The translations under genes and the position numbers were made by a program. 64,000 bases of DNA. It comes from Sporolactobacillus sp. THM19-2. Its GTDB lineage: Bacteria > Bacillota > Bacilli > Bacillales > Sporolactobacillaceae. The stretch spans positions 1-64,000 of the forward strand of contig NZ_SEMC01000007.1 of assembly GCF_004153195.1 (NCBI RefSeq), written 5' to 3'. Shown here one piece after another: positions 32,512 to 41,136 of the stretch. Each line of letters begins with the position of its first letter. Position 1 is the stretch's first letter. Under the pieces are notes generated by a model. The model saw nothing but the letters and a program-made list of their open reading frames with translations, was not told the origin of the DNA and did no database searches.

Positions 32512-35271
32512 TTATTCATCATCTTCATTATCTATTTTTTCTATTCTGACTCTCAATGCTTTCGCGTGTGGTTTACTGGATGAGTCACCGGGAATGTTAA
32601 TATACACACCTATGATGTCTTCATCAAAATTCAGATCTTTTCTGCCAGAACTGCTGTCCCGGGCTTTTGAATCCTTATCAATTCTGTAAATAATCAGTTG
32701 TGGCACTTTGTTCAGGCCGTACCTGTCTCTTGTCTCCCTGATATCCTTACTGGAACTTTTTTCTTTATTCCTTTTCATATAAAAACTCTCATCTTCAATA
32801 TCAGCGAATACATCGTTAGGTCCTCTCAACACACCAATGTTTGCAGCTTTACCGTTACCTGTAATGAGTTTTGCAGATCTCGTAACCTTACCAATCATAA
32901 AATCGCCCAGCCGCCAGCGATTTATTTTTTTATTGTCTGACTGACTAATTTTGATCACTTCCCCAGATCCTGCGACAATTACGTTCCAGTCTTTATAGTT
33001 CATTTCTTTTTTTACTTTTTCGTACCATTCACAGAATGCTTCAATCTGATTAAATACCCTTGTCTTTTTACTGAATTCCATTTTTGTAAGAAATTCATTC
33101 TTAATATCAGTAAATTTCACTCCCTTAAAAAAGAGAGCACTCTTAACTTTTGATTTTATTGGATGCACACAGCAATGTGCAAGGAACTGGTCAGTGACGT
33201 CCAGATTATGTCTGAGTATCTCCTTATTGTTTTCAAAATGAATAGTCTGAATTGACGCTCCGGAAAAATCAAGATCTACCTCTTCTGCTTCCTGCATTTT
33301 ATTTCTGGAAGTTACTCTAAGCCAGGAAACCTTAGGTGTGTTTTTCACTCTCGGGCCGTAATCTGACGGTTTTTTGTTGCCAAGTGAATATTCATCAAGC
33401 TCATCTCTGAGTTCTTCCTCCAGCGTTGAGAGAAATATGAATTTCTCCTGCGTAGCCTGGGTCATCCAGATCCTCGGAAGTAATTCATAACCCTTTCTAT
33501 AACCAAACCAGCGACCCATCTGCATAAGTGTATCAGCACTGTTGGCTGCCCTCAGAAAATAAGTGCTTACCAGCCCCTCAATGGTTAGTCCTCTTGAAAG
33601 CGTACTTCCACCTACAATTATAAAAGCAGGGGCTTCATCAAGCTTTTTGAGTTGTGATTCTTCCGGATAAGCCAGTCTGATATGCATATTCTCATCATTT
33701 ATTCCATTATTTGCACTGTTATCAATACATAAATGTACTCCGTTATGATACTTGAGTTCGCCCTCTTCACTCATTTTTATATGAGAAATTGTTTGTTTCA
33801 ATTCACATATGGTTGTTTTCAGCCTGTTGAACTCAGGATAATCATTAATTTTTTCATTCGGAACCGGATACTTTCTGAATGATGACCTGAAATCACTTAT
33901 ACTGAATCGGGCCCTTTCTGCTTCATATAGTGTTTTACACTTTCTCAGAAGATCAGATTCAGTGACTTGATTGATCCACCTTGTCAATGCATCTGCCACT
34001 TCAGAATGATGCAACTGAATCTGACTTGTATGAATTAACATACTCACAGGTTTTTTATACTGCCATAGCCTCATAACAGCCACAGCGCAGAAGAACCAGC
34101 AGATACTGTCCTGCAGGCTTTCCGGGATATTTTTATCTATTCCATTCTGTATATTTTTTATCTTTTTCCTGTCTTCATCAGAAATTTCCCGTATAATGTC
34201 AATCCCCTGGGCATCTTCTGATCCTTCTAAACCAAAGATCTGTTTTGGACCGAAGTATTCATTGGAAACTGGAAGTACACAAATAAAATCTTTAGGGTAA
34301 AGTGATTCAGGAGCAGACTCATTAAGAAAGTTTGAATAAGGTGTAGCAGTATAGCTTACATAGTTCATAGCTGCAGGCTCAGAATGAATATCTTTTCCAA
34401 TATCAACCAGGTTAATAATCAGCTGATTGATTCTTGCCCTGTCATCTTTTTTTGTGTTGATACTTGCCTGGTCAGCCTCGTCGTCTATTACCAAAATGCG
34501 AAGGTTGTGCAGTTGTTTTGTGTCATATCTTAACCATGAAATCAGATTTTCAAGCCTTGTTTTATTTTTAAGGCATACATACAGAAATCTTTCTGGAGCA
34601 CCCTCACTGAAATTCAGGTCTGACAGTCTGTTCCCTGTTGGAGAATTTCTAGATAAATCAGACAGGGAACGCCATACAGTATTTCCTGGATGATTAAGAT
34701 CCTTAAACAACCTCTTCTGTGTCTGCTCCCGCAGATTTTCAATCATCCCGGACAAAACAATAAATGTATTCCAGCCCCAGTCTGCAGCCATAGCCATAAG
34801 TCCCGCCATGCTGGAGGTCTTTCCGGACTGAACCTGACCAATAACCAGTCCCTTGATAGGACCCGTTCCCGTACTGGAAGTATTACGGTTCAGTTTTTTT
34901 AAAATTCTGCTGGTACTTATTTCAAGATTCCTCACAGCCTCTGTTTTCCATCCTTTTTGTCTGAGGTTTTCCTTATATAACTGCCAGGATGATCTGGGAT
35001 CCGTTGGTATTGTTGTTTCATTATCCTCATTTGTGGATACAAGCGTTGCGACCTGGTCAATCTTTTCAATGGACTCAGCATGATCATATTCGGCTTTTGT
35101 GTCATGAAGAATTTCCCGCCAAATATCCTTATTTACGTTCTTATCAAAAAGGCCCATATCTTTCAGGTTATCATAGTTGTTTTCTATGGTTTCCCAGCTT
35201 CTACCGTTTTTCTTCTGCATCTTAATTACATCTCTGACATCATCATATTTTGGCAATCGTGTATCTGTCAT
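32512..35271 (-). CDS. Z1-domain superfamily II helicase-like ATPase
   Basis: A 919-residue protein. Walker A is IGQVQSGKTSSMAGLMA (about residue 147), Walker B is LVIDDEADQAS (about 263-273), and the late block IVGGSTLSRGLTIEGLVSTY followed by MQMGRWFGYR is the Z1 domain, the signature of this helicase group. The C-terminal third is less conserved and highly charged. Z1 proteins are DNA-dependent motors found with MutL-like ATPases. First gene of the operon; GGGGGAT lies 7 bases before the ATG. It would translocate on, or remodel, invading DNA for the downstream nuclease. Confidence 0.92.
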   Translation of the reverse strand: MTDTRLPKYDDVRDVIKMQKKNGRSWETIENNYDNLKDMGLFDKNVNKDIWREILHDTKAEYDHAESIEKIDQVATLVSTNEDNETTIPTDPRSSWQLYKENLRQKGWKTEAVRNLEISTSRILKKLNRNTSSTGTGPIKGLVIGQVQSGKTSSMAGLMAMAADWGWNTFIVLSGMIENLREQTQKRLFKDLNHPGNTVWRSLSDLSRNSPTGNRLSDLNFSEGAPERFLYVCLKNKTRLENLISWLRYDTKQLHNLRILVIDDEADQASINTKKDDRARINQLIINLVDIGKDIHSEPAAMNYVSYTATPYSNFLNESAPESLYPKDFICVLPVSNEYFGPKQIFGLEGSEDAQGIDIIREISDEDRKKIKNIQNGIDKNIPESLQDSICWFFCAVAVMRLWQYKKPVSMLIHTSQIQLHHSEVADALTRWINQVTESDLLRKCKTLYEAERARFSISDFRSSFRKYPVPNEKINDYPEFNRLKTTICELKQTISHIKMSEEGELKYHNGVHLCIDNSANNGINDENMHIRLAYPEESQLKKLDEAPAFIIVGGSTLSRGLTIEGLVSTYFLRAANSADTLMQMGRWFGYRKGYELLPRIWMTQATQEKFIFLSTLEEELRDELDEYSLGNKKPSDYGPRVKNTPKVSWLRVTSRNKMQEAEEVDLDFSGASIQTIHFENNKEILRHNLDVTDQFLAHCCVHPIKSKVKSALFFKGVKFTDIKNEFLTKMEFSKKTRVFNQIEAFCEWYEKVKKEMNYKDWNVIVAGSGEVIKISQSDNKKINRWRLGDFMIGKVTRSAKLITGNGKAANIGVLRGPNDVFADIEDESFYMKRNKEKSSSKDIRETRDRYGLNKVPQLIIYRIDKDSKARDSSSGRKDLNFDEDIIGVYINIPGDSSSKPHAKALRVRIEKIDNEDDE

Positions 35272-35341
35272 CTAAACTATCCCCCAAATATTTTAAATCC
35301 CGAACTCAACAGGAATTAATACTAAAGTACTAGTTACCCCT

Positions 35342-35347
35342 ATTATA
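35342..35347 (-). promoter_or_regulatory. -10 box of a possible promoter for the Z1 operon
   Basis: On the minus strand a perfect TATAAT (35342-35347) lies about 70 bases before the Z1 start. The matching -35 region is poor (TGCTCA), so the promoter may need an activator. Between it and the gene sits a TA-rich near-repeat (ACTAAAGTACTAGT at 35321-35334) that could be an operator. Bases 35400-35553 show no gene. Confidence 0.35.
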
Positions 35348-35553
35348 TAATTTAAATTAAATCTGAGCATTTCACAAGAAACTAAAATTTCCTTTCTCTA
35401 TTCTATTGTTTATTTTTTCACTACATGTCAGTGGACCCGAGTAATCCCTTTCTTTTCTCCGCCATTAAAAAAAATGATCAAAAGTCAGCCGTGGATGTAA
35501 TTTAAAGCTCTGGAAACAGGATGCCAATGTACATTTTTCACTGTTTCTTTTCC

Positions 35554-35592
35554 TTTGCATTTAAAAAGCACCCTGATCAGAGGGCGCTAAAA
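35554..35592 (-). terminator. terminator of the MazF-like relic; copy 1 of a duplicated element
   Basis: On the minus strand GCGCCCT and AGGGTGC form a stem around CTGATC and are followed by five T residues. The whole 39-base element recurs at 40492-40530 with a single base difference. Confidence 0.75.
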
Positions 35593-35633
35593 TTCCTTTT
35601 TGTTTCTAGTTTTGTTCGTCACCTATCATGTAA

Positions 35634-35939
35634 TCATTGTTCCATACACAACCCATTGTAAATAGATTCATCAATTTCATCCATAATTTCAGAAGATCGC
35701 CTGCAAGCACACCAAGTTCCTCCTTGATCAAAATAAGATTTTAGTAGAGTATAAGGCTGGGCGCAAATAATATACGATTCATCGTTTAATCGTGTAATCC
35801 CTTTTTCAATAGTTACATTAGTATCGTAATCCTTACTTGCTTTATCGCTTGTTATTAATAATACAGTAGTGGCATATGGATGTAAGTCAATTGATTGAAC
35901 GCAAAAAAGTTTAGTGGACTGAGAATTTGTTGCGTCATT
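35634..35939 (-). pseudogene. truncated MazF/PemK-like toxin gene
   Basis: An open frame of 101 codons with no start codon, ending TGA at 35634-35636. It translates to segments such as IDLHPYATTVLLITSD, TNVTIEKGITRLNDESYI and ICAQPYTLLKSYF, which follow the second half of the PemK/MazF fold (strand, basic turn, then the conserved LNDxSYI-like region). The N-terminal catalytic part is missing: the frame runs back into transposase-derived sequence at about 35925 and meets a stop. MazF toxins are mRNA-cutting ribonucleases; this one should be dead. No antitoxin gene remains. Confidence 0.6.
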
Positions 35940-36125
35940 TTAGTTTGAAATCCAGAAAGCCAACAGAGCTGTCGATGGGGTCCGCCGGAATGAGCGAAAA
36001 ACCTGCGCTGAGCTTAAAAATTCACGCTATATTTGGCTTAAAACGAACAGAACCTATCCAAAAAACCAAAGAACGAGAGGAAGATCTATGAAACAAGATT
36101 AAACATGTTGTTTCGATTGCTGAAA
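35930..36125 (+). mobile_element. ISL3-family transposase remnant
   Basis: On the plus strand the frame from 35944 to a TAA at 36100-36102 reads FEIQKANRAVDGVRRNE, then LKNSRYIWLKT and KNQRTRG, which corresponds to the middle of ISL3-type transposases (the NRAVDEVR and SRYxWLKNP regions). It has an in-frame TAG at 35941, a frame change near 36095 (the +1 frame continues ETRLNMLFRLLKACEVEF), no start and no inverted repeats that I can find. It is a decayed fragment that appears to have truncated the MazF-like gene and sits at the edge of the mevalonate cluster. Confidence 0.65.
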
Positions 36126-36152
36126 GCGTGTGAGGTAGAATTTAAGATTTTT

Positions 36153-36188
36153 AAATCCTCCTTCCACTATGAAATGGAAGGAGGATTT
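36153..36188. terminator. 14-bp stem terminator beyond the thiolase gene
   Basis: AAATCCTCCTTCCA (36153-36166) pairs perfectly with TGGAAGGAGGATTT (36175-36188). It lies 78 bases past the thiolase stop; the T-tract is short on both strands. Confidence 0.6.
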
Positions 36189-36265
36189 TATCAATACGGA
36201 AACTGCCATTTACCCCTCGCCTCAAAGAAAAACGAAACGATTTTTGTGCCTCTCGTTTAAACTGA

Positions 36266-37456
36266 TCAGGAATGACTTTGTAAATCATTTCCGCATTCAA
36301 CAAGCAGAGAAATTCCAATCCCTCCGCCAACGCATAGCGAAGCAACACCGTAGCGATGTCCCCTTCTTTTCATTTCGTGCAGCAATGTCACGAGTATTCT
36401 CGCTCCCGAAGCGCCGATTGGATGGCCTAAAGCAATTGCTCCGCCATTTACATTGATTTTATCAACATCCAGGCCAAGTTCACGGATAACGGCCAGGCTT
36501 TGTGACGCAAAAGCCTCGTTCAGTTCAAACAGATCTATTTTATCTAATGGAATGTCTGTTTTTTTTACTAATTTTTTTAATGCATAATAGGGGGCAAATC
36601 CCATTAATGAAGGATCGGTGCCAATTTCAGTATACCCCTTGATGACCGCAAAATATGGAATATTTCTTGCCTCCGCATCCGACTTTTTCATTAAAACAAG
36701 TGCACTCGCACAATCATTAATGCCTGACTCATTTCCAGCCGTAACCGTGCCATCTTTGACAAAAGCCGGCCTCAATTTTAACAGATCATCCAGTGACAAA
36801 CCATCACGGATATGTTCATCCTCTTTAAACACAGTTTCCTCGCCCCTGCTATTTTTAATATGAACAGGGATGATTTCATCTTGAAATTTGCCGCTCTTCC
36901 TGGCTTTCGAAGCTTTTTCCTGCGATTTGAGAGCAAAACGGTCCTGTTCAAGACGCGAAATACCAAAGTGATTTGCAACATTTTCTGCTGTTATACCCAT
37001 ATGAATATTTCCAAAGGCATCTGTTAACCCGTCCTGGAGCATGCTGTCAATCAAGCTGATGTTTCCAAACTTTTTCCCCCAACGCTGAGAAGGCAAAAGA
37101 TAGGGTGCCTGCGACATATTCTCGGTACCGCCTGCTACAACGCTATCTGCTTCCCCCAATTGAATCTGCTGGTATCCCAATATGACAGACTTTAATCCGG
37201 AACCGCACACTTCGTTTATTGTCATAGCCGGAGCTTCAAAAGGGATACCCGCTTTGACCGCAATTTGCCGGGCCGGGTTTTGGCCGAGACCTGACTGCAA
37301 AACGTTGCCAAATATCACTTGGTTGATTTCCCGGGGAGTGAGATGTGCCCTCTGGATCGCTTCTTTCACTGTGATAGCGCCCAAATCTACGGCGGACACC
37401 TCTCTTAAACTGCCACCAAAATCGCCAATTGGCGTCCGAACTGCACTCGTGATCAC
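36266..37456 (-). CDS. acetyl-CoA C-acetyltransferase (thiolase), start interrupted
   Basis: Condenses two acetyl-CoA to acetoacetyl-CoA, the first step of the mevalonate pathway. The active cysteine is in [10 protein letters not shown] (C84), the histidine block is [17 protein letters not shown], and the second cysteine is in [14 protein letters not shown]-type NEAFA is also present. The natural start appears to be the ATG at 37466-37468 (AGGAG upstream), but the second codon is TAA (37463-37465), where homologues have a lysine codon. The frame then continues GAA GTA GTG ATC ACG; the GTG at 37454-37456 is the first usable start, and it has no ribosome site of its own. Expression may rely on reinitiation or be lost. 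Confidence 0.85.
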   Translation of the reverse strand: MITSAVRTPIGDFGGSLREVSAVDLGAITVKEAIQRAHLTPREINQVIFGNVLQSGLGQNPARQIAVKAGIPFEAPAMTINEVCGSGLKSVILGYQQIQLGEADSVVAGGTENMSQAPYLLPSQRWGKKFGNISLIDSMLQDGLTDAFGNIHMGITAENVANHFGISRLEQDRFALKSQEKASKARKSGKFQDEIIPVHIKNSRGEETVFKEDEHIRDGLSLDDLLKLRPAFVKDGTVTAGNESGINDCASALVLMKKSDAEARNIPYFAVIKGYTEIGTDPSLMGFAPYYALKKLVKKTDIPLDKIDLFELNEAFASQSLAVIRELGLDVDKINVNGGAIALGHPIGASGARILVTLLHEMKRRGHRYGVASLCVGGGIGISLLVECGNDLQSHS

Positions 37457-37681
37457 TACTTCTTACATAATGAATATCCGCTCCTTATATAAATTGCCAA
37501 GGCATGGTTTTATGATTTAATTCTATCTATTCGTTCCCTGTTTTACTTCACTAATTATCGTATTAATCTTACACTGATCAATTAATTTAAATCAATGAAT
37601 GTCATTTGAATTAATAGTATGATAAAGTTGATATCTTTTTTCCTGAGGGGAAAGAGAATAGAAGAAAAGGAGTGCCGTAAC

Positions 37682-38857
37682 TTGAAAATTGGAATAGATA
37701 AAATGGGTTTTTATACACCACATATGTATGTGGATATGAATAAATTGGCAGTTGCCAGAAATGATGAACCTGAGAAATACACGATTGGGATCGGCCAGGA
37801 AAAAATGGCCGTTCCGCCTATTACCCAGGATGCTGTCACTTTGGCTGCAAATGCCGCAATGGAAATTTTAGATGAAGCGGATAAGGAAAAAATAGATTTA
37901 GTTATTTTTGCGACGGAATCAGGTGTCGACCACTCCAAAGCTGCCGCTATTTATGCCCATCATTTGCTGCGCCTGAATCCCAGGGCACGTGCTATTGAGG
38001 TAAAAGAAGCCTGCTACGGGGCAACTGCCGGAATTCAGTTGGCAAAAGGGCACATCAGCCTGCATCCGGACCGGAAAGTTTTAGTACTCGGCTCGGATAT
38101 TTCAAGATACGGACTCCATACACCGGGAGAAGTGACCCAGGGAGCCGGTGCTGTTGCGATTTTGATGAGTGCTAATCCTCGGGTGATGGTCCTTGGAAAG
38201 GAAAGCGCCTATCATACGGAAGACATCATGGATTTTTGGCGGCCGCTGTACTCTAAAACAGCTCTTGTGCAAGGAAAGTATTCTGTTGAAAAATATAACA
38301 GTTTTTTCAAAACGGTGTGGGAAGATTATAAGAAAAAAACAGGGCTTACATTAAAGGATTTTGCGGCCATTTGCTTCCATCTTCCTTATACAAAACAAGG
38401 TTTGAAAGCTTTAAGGTTGGTGATTGATGAGGGGACTGCGGCAGATAAAGAACGGCTCCTGGCCCATTTTGAAGTCAGCAAGCAGTATAATAAAATTGTC
38501 GGAAACATTTATACAGGCGCGCTGTACTTAAGCCTGCTTTCTTTACTTGAATTAAATACCGATATTGAGGACGGAGCGCGGATCGGATTATACAGCTACG
38601 GTTCAGGGGCTGTCGGGGAGTTCTTTTCCGGGATTCTTCAGCCAAACTATCGCGAATATTTACACGTCCGCCATCATAGGAAGATGTTGTCAGAACGCAA
38701 TGAGGTTAGTGTACAAGAATACGAAGACTTGTTTAATCAAGAACTGCCTGCTGATGGTTCTGACATTGATTTGCCCGTTGGAAATGATCCCGCCCCGGTT
38801 CTCCTTTCCGGAATAAAAGATCATATGCGTATGTATATCAATAAAGATCAATCATAA
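37682..38857 (+). CDS. mvaS: hydroxymethylglutaryl-CoA synthase
   Basis: Condenses acetoacetyl-CoA and acetyl-CoA to HMG-CoA, the second mevalonate step, in the cytoplasm. KIGIDKMGFYTPHMYVDM is the classic N-terminus; the nucleophile is C111 in EVKEACYGATAG, the general-base E79 is in FATESGVD, and the histidine is in CFHLPYTKQG. Length 391 residues is normal. The start is TTG (37682-37684) with AAGGAG about 9 bases upstream, rather than the ATG at 37619. It diverges from the thiolase gene and converges on mvaA, so the three mevalonate genes are not one operon. Confidence 0.95.
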   Translation: MKIGIDKMGFYTPHMYVDMNKLAVARNDEPEKYTIGIGQEKMAVPPITQDAVTLAANAAMEILDEADKEKIDLVIFATESGVDHSKAAAIYAHHLLRLNPRARAIEVKEACYGATAGIQLAKGHISLHPDRKVLVLGSDISRYGLHTPGEVTQGAGAVAILMSANPRVMVLGKESAYHTEDIMDFWRPLYSKTALVQGKYSVEKYNSFFKTVWEDYKKKTGLTLKDFAAICFHLPYTKQGLKALRLVIDEGTAADKERLLAHFEVSKQYNKIVGNIYTGALYLSLLSLLELNTDIEDGARIGLYSYGSGAVGEFFSGILQPNYREYLHVRHHRKMLSERNEVSVQEYEDLFNQELPADGSDIDLPVGNDPAPVLLSGIKDHMRMYINKDQS

Positions 38858-38860
38858 CGA

Positions 38861-38891
38861 AAATCCCCAAGTGCTGATGCCTTGGGGATTT
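38861..38891. terminator. bidirectional terminator between mvaS and mvaA
   Basis: AAATCCCCAAG (38861-38871) pairs with CTTGGGGATTT (38881-38891), placed between the stop codons of the two convergent genes. Confidence 0.8.
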
Positions 38892-38900
38892 CTTGTCCAG

Positions 38901-40199
38901 TTAAAGCAACCCGGACCTAATCTCTTCCAGGATCGCTTTTGCCGCAGCCAGGTCCATATTTTTTCTTTGCTTCAGTTTGTCTGCGACGGCACGGATTTCT
39001 TCGCCTTTTGCACCTGCGCTCATAGCAAGAGACCTTGCGTGAAGCCGCATATGCCCCTTCTGGATTCCTTCCGTTACAAGTGCCTTTAGGGCGGAGAAAT
39101 TTTGTGCAAGGCCGACTGAAACAATGATTGACTCTAATTCTTTCGCATTTTGATAGCCAAGTATTCTCTTTGCCAATTGCGCACCGGGGTGGACTGCAAT
39201 TGAACCGCCGACCGTCCCAACCGGTAAGGGGATTGTTAAATTGCCGATTAAATCACCGTTATCTGCCATGGTCCAGTTTGAGAGGGATCTGTATTGTCCC
39301 GAGCGGGCAGCATAGGCGTGAACCCCGGCTTCAATCGCCCGCCAATCGTTTCCGGAAGCCATTACAACCGGGTCAATTCCATTCATGATTCCTTTATTAT
39401 GGGTAACAGCCCTGTAAGGATCGGCAATTGCAAATTTGCAGGCTTCAATAATCCGATCCCTTACTTCCGCACCTGAATAAATGCCTCTTTCCAGCAGGGA
39501 TACAGGAATCCGGCAGACGGCAGTCGCAAGGCATTTCGTTGTATAGTTGGAAATAATGCCCATCAATGCTCTTCCTTTTGTTAAATCCTCGACAACCGGT
39601 TTTACTGCTTCTACCATTGTGTCAATGATATTGGCACCCATCGCTTCCAATGTTTCAATATGGAGATGAATGACTAAAAATGGCGGCGTATTGGCCGTTT
39701 CATCTGCTTTAATCATCCTGACGATAAGATCCTTTGCTCCGCCTCCTCTTTTCACAATGGAGGGGTGTGATTCATTTGCTTGCTTCAGAATCTCTTCTTT
39801 ATGGACATACAAAATTTTTTCCGCTTCAGCCATGTCCGGGACGTCTAACAAGGCAATCTGGCCGATCATTGTCCGATTTTGAATATCTGTCTGAAATCCG
39901 CCTGCCAGGGAAATTATTTTGGCTGCGGAACTTGCTGCTGCAATTACGGATGGCTCTTCAACAGCCATTGGAACGACGTAATCTTGACCGTCTATTAAAA
40001 ACGGGCGGGCAACGCCAAGCGGCAGTTCATATGCAGCAATTTGATTTTCTATCATGTGATCCGCTGTTTCCTGAGGCAATAGTGATCCTTTTTTTAATCG
40101 TTCCGCATCTTTTTCCGGCAAAATCCGGGCGGAAACGAGTGCATTGATTCTTTCAACACGGTCTTTTAGATAAAGTTTTTTTAAAAAAGACTTTTCCAT
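38901..40199 (-). CDS. mvaA: class II hydroxymethylglutaryl-CoA reductase
   Basis: Reduces HMG-CoA to mevalonate using NAD(P)H. The 432-residue protein has the class II bacterial layout: ENQIAAYELPLGVARP (catalytic glutamate), EAMGANIIDTM (cofactor/substrate site), VMASGNDWRAIEAG with the catalytic aspartate region, and IPLPVGTVGGSI. The C-terminal histidine is in KGHMRLHARSLAMSAGA. AAAGGAG precedes the ATG by 7 bases. Together with mvaS and the thiolase it covers the upper mevalonate pathway; the kinases are not in the window. Confidence 0.95.
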   Translation of the reverse strand: MEKSFLKKLYLKDRVERINALVSARILPEKDAERLKKGSLLPQETADHMIENQIAAYELPLGVARPFLIDGQDYVVPMAVEEPSVIAAASSAAKIISLAGGFQTDIQNRTMIGQIALLDVPDMAEAEKILYVHKEEILKQANESHPSIVKRGGGAKDLIVRMIKADETANTPPFLVIHLHIETLEAMGANIIDTMVEAVKPVVEDLTKGRALMGIISNYTTKCLATAVCRIPVSLLERGIYSGAEVRDRIIEACKFAIADPYRAVTHNKGIMNGIDPVVMASGNDWRAIEAGVHAYAARSGQYRSLSNWTMADNGDLIGNLTIPLPVGTVGGSIAVHPGAQLAKRILGYQNAKELESIIVSVGLAQNFSALKALVTEGIQKGHMRLHARSLAMSAGAKGEEIRAVADKLKQRKNMDLAAAKAILEEIRSGLL

Positions 40200-40491
40200 T
40201 GTCTGCTCCTTTAACTTTTTTTGATTTTACTATCTTTATTGTAAATGAAACGGCTTCATTAGAAAAAAGGGATTTTACGAGAGGACTAATTAAAACATAT
40301 CCCCAACCAGGTTAGGAAAATATCAAATTTCTTGGTGAATGCATCTTTGATATGGCGAAAATAAAAACTTAAATTAACTGCATCCTCTCAAACAATAGAA
40401 TGAAAGGCGAAAACCCCTCAGCGTAGGAAAAATTGGCTTTATTTATGTCGCATTTTGCATCGAGTATGTTTTCCGCATTTTGTTGATTTCT
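40200..40491. other. gap without recognised gene
   Basis: Contains the mvaA upstream region, with an AATGAA-ACGGC-TTCATT palindrome (40245-40261) that may be an operator, and AT-rich sequence with no open frame I can support. It may hold decayed DNA next to the toxin locus. Confidence 0.3.
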
Positions 40492-40530
40492 TTTGCATTT
40501 AAAAAGCACCCTGATTAGAGGGCGCTAAAA
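40492..40530 (-). terminator. terminator of the Fic/Doc gene; copy 2 of a duplicated element
   Basis: Same 39 bases as 35554-35592 except one base in the loop. On the minus strand the stem GCGCCCT/AGGGTGC begins right at the Fic stop codon and is followed by five T residues. Confidence 0.8.
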
Positions 40531-40923
40531 GATCTGCTTAACGTTGACTTTTAAGAAGTTTGCTATATCGTTGATTGAAGTGATTTTTTTATTTGCTGTC
40601 AGCATTGTATACTCATACAATTCCATTGGATCTAACATTAACTCAAATCCATTAACATCCAACAAAGTAAGTGCACATAAGACACCTGTTCTTTTGTTGC
40701 CGTCACTAAAATATTGATTGTCAGTAAATGCTTTCAGATAATATGCAGCTTTATCAAATATAGTTGGGTATCTATCGACTCCATACACCGGATAATAAGG
40801 AACTTCCGCAACATATTCAATCAATCCCGGAGAAGTTTCTCCTTCAATACCGCCATACATTTTTAAAGCATACCGATGAAAATTTCTTATGTCATTAGCA
40901 GTTATATGAATACATTCACTCAT
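40525..40923 (-). CDS. Fic/Doc-family (death-on-curing) toxin-like protein
   Basis: A 132-residue protein with the Doc fold signature late in the first half: NQYFSDGNKRTGVLCAL (from N69). Fic/Doc enzymes transfer AMP, phosphate or similar groups to proteins such as EF-Tu, using the histidine of HxFx(D/N)xNKR. Here that position is glutamine (Q70), while F72, D74, N76, K77 and R78 are kept. It may therefore be catalytically impaired or belong to a divergent branch. The ATG follows the stop of a 39-codon gene by 2 bases. The stop lies in the terminator stem. Confidence 0.85.
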   Translation of the reverse strand: MSECIHITANDIRNFHRYALKMYGGIEGETSPGLIEYVAEVPYYPVYGVDRYPTIFDKAAYYLKAFTDNQYFSDGNKRTGVLCALTLLDVNGFELMLDPMELYEYTMLTANKKITSINDIANFLKVNVKQIF

Positions 40924-40925
40924 TA

Positions 40926-41045
40926 TCAGTTTTTACTGAGCTTCTCCAGTGTTTTAGAATACTTTTTCGTCATTTTCTTGAAGGAAGTCATTACTTTTTC
41001 TTTTCTAGTCTCTTCATTTTCTTTTTTACGAATATCAGCAGACAT
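40926..41045 (-). CDS. 39-residue charged protein, possible antitoxin partner
   Basis: A short gene with a strong AGGAGG site 8 bases before its ATG (41043-41045). The product begins SADIRKKENEETRKEK and ends KKYSKTLEKLSKN; it is about 40 percent lysine, arginine and glutamate and predicted helical. It sits directly before the Fic/Doc gene in the place of an antitoxin, but is much shorter than Phd (about 70 residues) and shows no Phd or inhibitory-helix motif S/TxxxE(G/N) that I can confirm. Partner role is inferred from position. Confidence 0.6.
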   Translation of the reverse strand: MSADIRKKENEETRKEKVMTSFKKMTKKYSKTLEKLSKN

Positions 41046-41136
41046 TTTATCTTCCTCCTTCCGATGACCTGGTTTATCAAACATGCCAGCACCACCCGAA
41101 TATAGAGTGGTAACAGTATATGTTGATCCTATAAAT

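Noticed and set aside
26557-35271. AIPR-type abortive infection gene within the MutL/Z1 operon
   Set aside because: None of the six proteins shows the AIPR plan by eye; the place is taken by a C5 methyltransferase, a nuclease and two unknowns.
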